From Prinsepia uniflora (lineage: Eukaryota > Streptophyta > Magnoliopsida > Rosales > Rosaceae): a stretch of 64,000 nt of DNA. Position numbers and translations under genes: made by a program. Each line of letters begins with the position of its first letter. Positions within the stretch are counted from its first letter, which is position 1. Of the stretch, positions 51,401 through 61,831 are shown piece after piece. The stretch lies in the NCBI GenBank assembly GCA_032719365.1, contig CM064868.1:14046235-14110234 (forward strand). Direction: 5' to 3'. The notes beneath the pieces were generated by a model. It searched no databases and was not told where the DNA came from. It saw nothing but the letters and a program-made list of their open reading frames with translations.

Positions 51401-51448
51401 CGTCATAAATATTTAATTAATCCCGTTAATTCGGGACGGGTCGTTACA
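48435..51448 (-). repeat. Gypsy-type LTR, copy 1 (3' LTR on the minus strand)
   Basis: 3014 bp, TGTTAGGAAC...GGGTCGTTACA. On the plus strand it contains a long series of GGGTCTCATGCCCGA- and CCCTCGGTCCGATT-like words (49420-49760). A 121-residue open frame on the minus strand (50612-50977) is also found in copy 2 but has no known motif. Confidence 0.88.
49430..49770. repeat. Degenerate short-period repeat inside the LTR
   Basis: Motifs of the form CTGGG(C/A)CTCAAGCCCGA and AATGGACCCTCGGTCCGATT recur about every 35-45 bp, at least nine times. The same block is present in LTR copy 2 at about 55880-56200, so it predates the duplication. Confidence 0.65.
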
Positions 51449-51467
51449 ATCTTCCCTCCTTAAAGAA
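51449..51467 (-). other. Polypurine tract of the gypsy-type element
   Basis: On the minus strand TTCTTTAAGGAGGGAAGAT runs directly into the LTR start TGTAACGACCCGTCC. It marks the 3' LTR junction and fixes the element on the minus strand. The equivalent at 57911-57930 (CATCCCTCCTTAAAG on the plus strand) serves the second unit. Confidence 0.8.
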
Positions 51468-53402
51468 TTTCGTCCTCGAAATTCAAATCAACCCGATTCC
51501 ATAACCAAATTGTGGAATCCAACCATGTCCCCTCTGCTCGGGTATTGCACCCTCACACACGAGAGTATTCGTGTAACAGTACACGTCCGACACACATACC
51601 AAACTCATCAGTACGTAATGTCACTGGAGCCTCCAAAGCTCCAATTTCACTCTCAACAACAGTGTTCCGATCATCGACTTGTGAGAGTCATCAAGCCGGC
51701 TCGTAAGTCTCACTCGAGACAGAATGTCGACACTCATCGATCTCGCTTGTCACTCACTTGACAGGTCAGCAATACCAATCTGACATCCTAACGGCTTTTC
51801 AATCTGTACTCTGACACGTTCCATCCTACAGTCGTCAGGGTGAAATACGTACTCCCACTAAAGGTTAACACATCGAAGCTGACATCCTGCTCAGCATCCA
51901 ATCAGACAACAGTCTCTAGATACTCCCATCACCATGGCACGAATCCCATCTCATAGGTCATCCTCAAACCTATGTCCATACTGACTCTCGATACTTGCAC
52001 GAATCAACTCTCTCAAATTCCTATACTCAACACTGACTCAAAGGAGAGTCCTATCACTCCTTGTCGATCTGAACTCATCGGATACCTATCATTCCGTTAC
52101 CACGATATGTCACGAATTTGGGATCTACCGCGCTTTACTGCTCTACTCTAATCTCGACTCATCTTCGAGTCCTCGTATCGTATCTCGCATCACTCAGCGA
52201 CCTCCGCTGACATCTAGACTCACCTCGGGTCTCCAAACTGTCACTATCGGATCTGATCCGATCGCCACTCATGTCCATCTGGACGCCATCCAAACTACAA
52301 CATACTCATACTCTCGGGCACTCTCAACCCGACATATTGATTGACCATGGTCAATCCCATTATCCATTGTGCACAACACACCAGTGAATCCACATCACAT
52401 CAATCATCAAGGCCCTACTCGGCCTGCTCACAGACTGCATTCTGGCAACGTCCAACCACATACTACTGTCCGTTTTCCAACCAAGGTCCGGACCCCAACC
52501 GTCCGTCACCAGGCGAACATCAACCCATCACCTCAGACACTCACTCGTCACATCCTGTGACGCTAAATACCATCTACTCGTCAAGTCAATCAAATTTGAC
52601 ACACAGTCTATGTGTTCGGTTCTTACACCCTCTTTGAACCCTTAGCTGTCATGTCACTCCTCGTCGTCCCACCTAGGGAAGAATCAAGGAGAACCCAAGA
52701 TGATGACATCAAAGTTCATCCAATGTCATCCTCCGGCACCCAACACTATCTGCTATCCCGTCACACTCAGTGACCTCAGAATACTCATCACCAATACAGA
52801 ATCAAGCACTCTTCCCATCGTCTCAATCAAAACTTCTCTTGATTCCGTAATTCCAATCACGTTGGAAACATGCATCTTTTCCAATTACTGAGCTCACTCA
52901 ATACACGAGCATGTCCTGCGTCTTATAAGCAAACAAGTGCTATGTCCTCAATTCCGGAGGTATGGTCAACCGTAGTCAACCAACCCGAATCCATAATGGA
53001 CTCTCAAGTCCCCAGCTAAACCGGACACCATCCACTCGTCCGTGAATACCGTTTACGTAGATACACTCATTTCGAGTGGAATTCACGCGACTCAACGTTA
53101 CACCTTGTATACTATTTACGGATGTGCACCAACAACTTCCAACACCCGCATCTCATATCTTTAATCATCATGATCCAATTCTGACTCACATAATTGGTCG
53201 GAATCCACCGACATCGGTCGGTAGGCTACACAGATCGCGACGCCTGTCGTGATCTGAAGCCAAATCTCTGAGCACTACCAAATCCGACAAACCGACCCAT
53301 ACGTCATAAGACGTCACTTACTCCATCCATTCGCACCTGTATCTCATGTTTCACCTCAAAAGTTACAACGTCTGGGAACACCCTAGCGACTCAATCTCGC
53401 AG

Positions 53403-53557
53403 CACTGGGGGAACTAGTCTCCATTACTGGGGAAACTGCTCTCCATCACTGGGGAAATTGGTCTCCATCACTGAGGAAAATGGTCTCCATCATTGGGAAA
53501 CTGGTCTCCATCACTGAGAAAACTGATCGCCATCACTAGGGAAACTAGTCTCCATTC
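53403..53557. repeat. Minisatellite, 26-27-bp period, about 6 units (unit 1)
   Basis: Units of the form CACTGGGGAAACTGGTCTCCAT repeat about six times with one- or two-base changes and 1-bp length changes. The same array occurs at 59864-60019. Confidence 0.85.
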
Positions 53558-54865
53558 CAAGTACTCCCCGTACCTCGCATTGAGCCACTCGGGATCCTCT
53601 CTGTCCCACTCATAACAGCAATCTTCACAGGGGTAGCGTAGCAAGTGTGCCAACACCCAACGTCAGCGTCTCATTCTGCGATATCACTCAGCAGTAACCA
53701 AGTCAAATCCAGAATCACTGATCGTACTATGCGTCACTCACGCACCTCGTATCATCGTCCCGACTGAAGAATCCCATCGTCACAATTGTCACGGCAACTT
53801 AAGTCTATCCTACTCGATGAGACTCGATCACGTCCATCGAAAGCAGCGTCTGCCACAACCTCGTGCAGACCAATCTCAGAAACACTCTGCTACCGAGACT
53901 CCCAGTCCATGCGGTTGTCGACCGCCAGAACCAGCCGCTCCGCACGAATCTTCCAACGATCGGTCTACCTCTGGATCTGATCACAAGTACCACACTCCTG
54001 GTAATTTTTCCAATCAATCACCTACTAGGGTTATCACAACCCCGGCTGCCCGCTGCAGCATGTTTATCTCGAGTAATCCCTCGCCTCGACTCCGAAGGAA
54101 CATTGTACTCGAATACTGGTACCAAACCAGCCAATAACTACACTATGAGGATCTCGTCCTCTCGTAACTCTACGGCTCTTAGCGGCTGGCCTCCATAAGA
54201 ACTGGTTGTACTCCGGGTCCAATACTGTACAAGCGCTACGTGCGCAAACGCATCCTATCGCGTCACACCACATCTACTCCGAGTATCTCCTGCTAGTCAA
54301 CATCCTGGCGCAACACACCACAACTCCTTCGACATCTCTTGCCAGACGACATCCCTGCTAGTCGGCATCCTAGAGGGATTCGACATACTGAAACATGGTA
54401 ACACATGCCCAATAGAATCACACATTCCTATTCCCAACCATCGTGACTGTAGTCGTACAGGGTCATCGTAAAGTGGGCGACCCCGACCTCTGACCACCAC
54501 TAGAATTAATCCATACATCCTCTATCCGAAACAACCCTACCGTCGAGCGATCACGACTCTCAAGTCGTCATACTGTGTCTATTGGTCCACTGGATCCTAC
54601 TCACCAACGACACTATGGCTCTAAGCCGTTGGATTCACAAAAATACTGATCCTACTCGGGATCCACTCCCTCGAAACACGTGGCATGTACGACATTGAAT
54701 GCCAATCGAACCTCAAATATCGTACCACGTGACAAACATCATCAAACTAAGGTTTGATTCTACCGAATCCTCGTACTAATGCCCTAACTATTAGGTTGAT
54801 GACGGGCTATTATGACATCAGAGACATCACATCCTCGACCTGCGCGTACTCTACGCGCAAAACAT

Positions 54866-54877
54866 GCTGTGATACCA
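54866..54877 (-). other. Primer-binding site of the gypsy-type element
   Basis: The minus strand reads TGGTATCACAGC, one mismatch to the initiator-Met tRNA site TGGTATCAGAGC, placed three bases after the LTR end (TCATGACA). This shows which LTR is the 5' LTR. Confidence 0.8.
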
Positions 54878-54880
54878 CTC

Positions 54881-57800
54881 TGTCATGACCGTTACAAAAT
54901 TCCCCGGGATTAACGTGGGACCCGCCTGATCCCGTATGACACGAAGTGTCAGACCAGGGAAAATTCCATCTCTTGCCCTCGCTGGGGCTATCAGAGTACA
55001 TCAGGATCGTAGGAGGAGGGGAGTGATGTCTCACTTTCCGCTACAACTCGCATCCGCGACCTACCTGAAGGGCATTAAAACATCAAAAGTCGTGAGTGGA
55101 CAAAAATAAACATTTCATTTAAAAACGTTTTCGCATAAAGACATTTATACCTTTCCTAAAATCATACGCATGCATTCAAAAACCGTTTCTCAAATATTCA
55201 TAAAAACCATTTGAAAAACATTCACAAAACCTTTCAAGGGTTCATGCTCGGCCCCATAAACCGTCATGACCCATAAATCCATTTGGGTCCCCGACCCTAA
55301 ATCACAACTCAAAACCTTTCAATTCAATAAACAGGGACTCAGCCCAAATCACTTTCCAAAATATCAAATACGGGGTCTCTTCCCCAAATCACTTTTCTAA
55401 ATCATAAAACACGGAACACGGGGTCTCCGCCCCCAAATCACTTTTCTATAAATCTCATATGTACTCGTATGTATATCCCATCCTAGGCACTTCTGGAGAA
55501 GATGCCAACTCGGGGCACACAGCCCCTAGGGAACACATCCCCGATATAGTCACGATGTCATCATATCTATCTAGTGTGCACACTACTTGGGGTCTCACTC
55601 CGAGTCTTCTCCCAGGAATCTCCATCTAGGAGGCTCAATCTCTGGATCTAGTCCGAGCTCTCTCTCTGGATCTAGTCCACATATCTCTCCGGAATCTGGT
55701 CTGGGACCACATCATATCTCGTAACCTCTACTCCTGGAACGGGATCCCTATGGGGATACCCATGTTGGTCTGTGGATCGTGACTCTCCATGTCGACGTGT
55801 GGAGGAGACCATATAATCAATATGGAGAGTTCTTTCACATTTTCAATTCTTTTCTTTCTTTCTCTAATCACTTTTCAACTGGGTCTTATACCTGATTCAT
55901 CTCAATAGGATTCCTCAAATCCGATTCAAATCACTTTCACAGGCCTCGGCCTAAATCCACAGTTCAACAGGGTCTCATGCCCGAATTCTCATTTCATAAA
56001 CTGGACTGGGACTCAAGCCCGATTTCACAATCAACAGGGCTTCAAACCAGATACCACAGCGAACTGGGCCCTAAGCCCGAAACCATAAACCAACTAGACC
56101 CTTGGTCGGATCGTATAGCTCAAATGGACCCTCGGTCCGATTCCTCGTCAAATCAAATGGCCTCCAAGTCCGAGAGTTCGTAAATCAATTGGGTCTCACG
56201 CCCGAGTTCATGTTTCCAAATCCAAAATCCGTTTATTAAACGCTCGTAGAAAACCTAGAACGTATAAGCATCGTATAAAACTAGAAATCTCGAAATATGT
56301 GCAAATACGTCAATCCTAGGCTACCACAAAAAAATGTACTCATGGCATCACAATATACATATTAAAATAGTTATAAAACATTTATGCATGAATCAATTTC
56401 GAAAGAAGGGTCCACTCACAGACCGTTCGAAGCCGCGCCTCGATATGCATGCCATAACGTCTTCTTGGGTCAATCGTTGTCTCCGGGATTTTCGAACCTG
56501 TCCAAATCGAAATATAAGGTTATTAACTACTTAAATAACCCCTCACTAAAGTCTCGTAATTTTTCAGAATTTCTAACTATTTTTAAACGCGAACCTAAAC
56601 CATCGGACAACCCGAACTATATCGAAACGATGTCCGATTGACACGAAACCAGTCCCAAAATGTTCGTTACATCGAATAGATGATTTCACGTGTTGGAACC
56701 ACCCTTAAAGGACGCCTCACTCGCCCGCACGCGCCCCTAGAACGCCTGCACGAGGGCCACACGCGCCCACTGTGCAGTCATCTTCTCTAGCGGGTGAACT
56801 GGTACAGCCCGTGCAGCCGGTCCAGCCGAACCGTCGTGGCCGGTTCAAGTGCTTTCCCTCATTGTTTTCACTCCGTTTTCTTCCTAATTAATCCTAAACT
56901 TCCTAATGTGATCCTAGGAACTTGTTTGGATGTTCTAAATGAGGAAAAACACATTAAAACCCGAGGTTTGATTCTTGAACCTCACGGTTCAGTTTTCCCA
57001 AATCCTCCCCACGACTTCTCAGCCACTAACCACCACCCAAATTCATCTTAAAACTATCCTAGCAACCTAATAAACATTTCCTAATCACCCACAATCGAAC
57101 ATAACATAAAAATCGAAGAAACTGGGAATTTGGGCCTAACCGGGTGCTTGCTCGGGTTTTTGGTCCCAGCCGTGCACGGTGGTGCCAACCTAGCCGGCCA
57201 CCACCATCATCTGGTCCACTCCTCCTACCCTTGGTCTCAGTTATGGTCATAAGGGAGATTGGGTTTGATTGGGGTTGGGTGTTTGATCGGTTTGGGTGTG
57301 TTTGGTAAGCATGAACAAGGAACAAGGAAAATTGGTAATATGCATGAATGTAAAATGGGTGGCCAGTGGATGGGTGACACTTGTCACTCATCCATTGGTC
57401 CAGTGACAAAATATCTGGCCCCACTTAATTCCAAAAGTAATTCGTCTCGTCATTCGTGCAATAGTACATTCGAATTTTCGTGAACCGTAACTTTCTCGTC
57501 GAACGTCCAAATTCGACGTGCCGCCTGTTTACAGATTCGTATCGTCTAGATCTACGTAATGGTCTTCGGCCCTTGGCTATCAGACCTCCCGGGTCAAAAG
57601 TTAACTATTTTCCAACTTTTAACAAAATTACCAAAATGCCCCCGAACTTCCAAAGATCATAACTTTTTCCACGAATGTCGGAATTGAGCGTGCCACTTGT
57701 CTATGAACTCGTGATGTCCCGAACTACGTCACATTCATCAGCCAAAGCCCAATTGACCGTCTGAACTAAAAGTCAACGATTCGCCCATTCTAGGGGCAAA

Positions 57801-57910
57801 ATCGTCATTTCGCCTAGCTCGTCTGTTAATCCTCGTCTAATCCTCAATTAGCCTCGCTAATCAATCATTAATTCTTAATTAATCCCATTAATTTGGAATG
57901 GGTGGTTTCA
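54881..57910 (-). repeat. Gypsy-type LTR, copy 2 (shared middle LTR)
   Basis: 3030 bp, TGTCATGACC...GGGTGGTTTCA on the plus strand. It is 5' LTR for unit 1 and 3' LTR for unit 2. Order and content match copy 1 throughout, with roughly 5-8% substitutions where compared by eye. Confidence 0.88.
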
Positions 57911-60900
57911 ATCATCCCTCCTTAAAGAATTTCGTCCTCGAAATTCAAATCGACCCCGATTCCACAACCAAATTGTGGAATCCAACCATGTACCCTCTGC
58001 TCGGGTATTGCACCCACACACATGAGAGTATTCGTGTAACAGTACATGTCCGACACACATACCGAACTCATCGGTACGTACTATCACTGGAGCCTCCAAC
58101 GCTCCAATTTCACTTTCAACAATAGTGTTCCGATCGACGACTCGTAAGAGTCATCACGTTGGCTCGTAAGTCTCACTCGAGACAGAATGTCGACACTCGT
58201 CGATCTCGTCCGTCACTCGCTTGACAGGTCAACAATACCAATTTGACATCCAAATGGTTTTTCAGTGTGCACTCTAACGCGTTCCATCCTACAGACGTCA
58301 GGGTGAAATACGTACTCCCACTAAAGGTTAACACATCGAAGTTGACATCCTGCTCAGCATCCAATCAGACAACAGTCTCTAGATCATGCCATCACCATGG
58401 CACGAATCCCATCTCATAGGTCATCCTCAAACCTATGTCCATACTGACTCTCGATACTCGCACGAATCAACTCTCTCAAATTCCTATACTCAACACTGAC
58501 TCTAAGGAGAGTCCCATCACTCCCTGTCGATCCGAACTCGTTGGATACCTATCATTCTATTACCACGATATGTCACGAATTTGGGCTCCACTGCGCTTCA
58601 CTGCTCTACTCTGATCTCGACTCGTCTTCGAGTCCTCGTATCGTATCTTGCATCACTCAGCGACCTCCGCTGATATCTAGACTCACCTCGGGTCTCCAAA
58701 CTGTCACTATCGGATCTGATCCGATCGCCACTCATGTCCATCTAGACGCCATCCAAACTACAACATACTCATACTCTCGGGCACTCTCAACCCGACATAT
58801 TGATTGACCGTGGTTAATCCCATCGTCCAATGTGCACAACACACCGGTGTACCCATATCACATCAATCATCAAGGCCCTACTCGGCCTGCTCACAGACTA
58901 CATTCTGGCAACATCCAACCACATACTATTATCCGTGTTTCAACCAAGGTCTGAACCCCAACCGTCCGTCACCAGGCGAACATCAACCCATCACCTCGGA
59001 CACTCACTCGTCACATCCTGTGACGCTAAATACCATCTACTCGTCAAGTCAATCAAATTTGACTCAAAGTCTAGGTGTTCGGTTCTTACACCTTCATTGA
59101 ACCCTTAGCTGTCATGTCACTCCTCGTCGGCCCACCTAGGTAAGAATCAAGGAGAACCCAAGATGATGACATCAAAGTTCATCCAATGTCATCCTCCGAC
59201 ACCCGACACTATCTGCTACCGCGTCACACTCAGTGACCTCGCAATACTCATCACCAATACGGAATCAAGCACTCTTCTCATCGTCTCAATCACAACTTCT
59301 CTTGATTCCGTAATTCCATTCACGTTGGAAACATGCATCTTTTCCAATTACTGAGCTCACTCAATACACGAGCATTTCCTGCGTCCTATAGCCAAACAAG
59401 TGCCATGTCCTCAATTCCGGAGGTATGGCCAACCGAAGTCAACCAACCCCAATCCATAATGGACTCTCAAGTCCCTAGCAAAACCGGACACCATCCACGC
59501 GTCCGTGAATACCGTTTACGTAGATACACTCATTCCGAGTGGAATTCACCTGACTCAAGGTTACACCTTGTATACTATTTACGGATGTGCACCAACGACT
59601 TCCAACACCCGCATCTCGTATCTTTAATCATCATTATCCAATTCTGACTCATAGAATTGGTCGGAATCCACCGACATCGGTCGGTAGGCTACACAGATCG
59701 CGACGCCTGTCGTGATCTGAAGCCAAATCTCTGAGCACTACCAAATCTGAAAAACCGACCCATACGTCATAAGACGTCACTTACGCCACCCATTCGCACT
59801 TGTATCTCATGTTTCACCTCAAAAGTTACAACGTCTGGGCACACCCTCGCGACTCAATCTCACAGCACTGGGGGAACTAGTCTCCATTACTGGGGAAACT
59901 GATCTCCATCACTAGGGAAATTGTTCTCCATCATTGAGGAAACTGATCTCCATCACTGGGAAACTGGTCTCTATCACTGAGAAAACTGATCGCCATCACT
60001 GGGGAAACTAGTCTCCATACCAAGTACTCTCCGTACCTCGCACTGAGCCACTCAGGATCCTCTCTGTCCCACTCATAACAGCCACCTTCACAAGGGTAGC
60101 GTAGCAAGTGTGCCAACACCCAACGTCAGCGTCTCATTCTGCGATCTCACTCAGCAGTAACCGAGTCAAATCCAGAATCACTGCTCATACTGTGCGTCAC
60201 TCACTCACCTCGTATCATCGTCACGACTGACGAATCCCATCGTCACAATCGTCATGGCAACCTGAGTCTATCCTACTCGATGGGACTCGATCACGTCCAT
60301 CGATAGTAGAGTCTGCCACAACCTCGTGCAGACCAATCTCAGAAACACTCTGCTACCGAGACTCCCAATCCATGCGGTAGTCGACCGCCAGTACCAACCA
60401 CTCCGCACGCATCATCCACCGATCGGTCTACCTCTGGATCTGATCACAAGTACTACACTCCTGGTAATTTGTCCAATCAATCACCTACTAGGGTTATTGC
60501 AACCCCGGCTGCCCCCTGCAACATGTCAATCTCGAGTGATCCCTCGCCTTGACTCCGAAGGATCATCGTACTCCAATACTGGTACCAAACTAGCCAATAA
60601 CTACACTCTGAGGATCTCGTCCTCTCGTAACTCTACGGCTCTCAGCCGTTTGCCTCCAAAAGAACTGGCCATACTCCAGGTCCAATACTGCACAAGCGCT
60701 ACGTGCGCAAACACATCCTATCGCGTCACACCACATCTACTCCGAGTATCTCCTGCCAGTCGACATCCTGGCGCAACCCACCACAACTCCTCCGGCATCT
60801 CTTGCTAGACGACATCCCTGCTAGTCGGCATCTTGGAGGGATTCGACACACTGAAACATGGTAACACATGCCCAATAGAATCACACGTTCCTATTACTAA

Positions 60901-61270
60901 CCATCATGACTGTAGTAGTACAAGGTCATCGTAAAGTGGGCGACCCCGACCTCTGACCACCACTAGTATTAATCCGTACATCCTCTATCCGACACGACCC
61001 TACCGTCGAGCGATCACGACTCTCAAGTCTTCATACTGTGTCTATTGGTCTATTGGATCCTACTCACCATCGACACTACGGCTCTAAGCCGTTGGATTCA
61101 CAAAAATACTGATCCTACTCGGGATCCACTCCCTCGAAACACGTGGCATGTACGACATTAAATGCCAATCGAACCTCAACTATCGTCCCATGTGACAAAC
61201 ATCATCTAACTAAGGTTCGATTCTACCGAATCCTTGTGCTAATGCCCTAACTATCAGGTTGATGACGGGC
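57911..61270 (-). other. Internal region of the gypsy-type element, unit 2, no recognisable coding
   Basis: Collinear with 51449-54800. It ends at GATGACGGGC, losing about 90 bp that hold the primer-binding site in unit 1. No retrotransposon protein motifs found. Confidence 0.6.
59864..60019. repeat. Minisatellite, 26-27-bp period (unit 2)
   Basis: Same array as 53403-53557, with CACTGGGGAAACTG(A/G)TCTCCAT units. Unit count is similar and point differences are scattered. Confidence 0.85.
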
Positions 61271-61831
61271 TGAAGCTGCGCCTCGATACACGTGCCATAA
61301 CGTCTTCCAAAGCCAATTTTCGCCTCTGGGATATCTGAACCTATCCAAATCGAAATAGAAGGTTATTAACTACTTAAATAACCCCTCACTAAAGTCCCGT
61401 AATTTTTCAGAATTTCTAACTATTTTCAAACGCGATCATAAACCTTTGGGCAGCCTGAACTATATCAAAACGATGTCCGATTGACACGAAACCAGTCCCA
61501 AAATGTTCGTTACATTGAATAGATGATTTCACGTGTTTGAACCACCCTGAAAGGACGGCTCACGCGGCCACTGTGCAGTCATCTTCTCCAGCGGGTGAAC
61601 AGATCCAGCCTATGCGGCTGGTCCAGCCGAACCGGCGTGGCCGGTTCAGGCTTTTTCCCTCCTTTTTTTGGGTGCATTTTCTTCCTAATTAATCCTAAAC
61701 TTCCTAATGTGATCCTAGGAACTTGTTTGGATGATCAAAACGAGGAAAAACACATAGAAACCCGAGGTTTGATTCTTGAACCTCACGGTTCAGTTTTCCC
61801 AACTCATCCCCACGGCTTCTCAGCCACTAAC
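61271..61831 (-). repeat. Partial third LTR of the gypsy-type element
   Basis: Begins TGAAGCTGCGCCTCGAT, matching position 49981 of LTR copy 1, so about the first 1.55 kb is missing. It continues collinear to CAGCCACTAAC, where LTR copy 1 goes on with CACCACCCAAATTC but here a different LTR starts. Confidence 0.85.

Larger units (their letters stand above)
51449..54880 (-). other. Internal region of the gypsy-type element, unit 1, no recognisable coding
   Basis: About 3.4 kb between LTR copies 1 and 2. Rich in TCGAGT/ACTCGA-like words and short ORFs in all frames; none shows retroviral-type motifs (no CX2CX4HX4C, DSG, YVDD-like or DD35E patterns). On the minus strand, near the primer-binding-site end, an RGRGRP word occurs (about 54480), faintly like the basic start of gypsy Gag proteins. 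It contains a 26-27-bp minisatellite. Confidence 0.6.
48435..61831 (-). mobile_element. Tandem array of a non-coding gypsy-type LTR retrotransposon: LTR-internal-LTR-internal-partial LTR
   Basis: Two units of about 6.4 kb in direct repeat plus a third partial LTR. On the minus strand each unit reads LTR, primer-binding site, internal region, polypurine tract, LTR. The middle LTR is shared. Copies differ by several percent by eye. Neither internal region (about 3.4 kb each) has a recognisable gag, protease, RT or integrase on either strand, so the element is non-autonomous and LARD-like, or extremely decayed. The third LTR is truncated at 61271 by deletion and at 61831 by insertion of a different LTR. 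The left flank is the LINE relic (TCCGG at 48430-48434 is the expected target-duplication copy); the right partner is outside the window. Confidence 0.85.

Noticed and set aside
52341..52637. 98-codon plus-strand ORF repeated at 58804-59100
   Set aside because: Same reasoning: collinear copies of a non-coding internal region, opposite to the element's strand, low-complexity composition.
53403..53557. Regular repeats resembling a CRISPR array
   Set aside because: Units are contiguous with no unique spacers, and the genome is a plant; it is a minisatellite.
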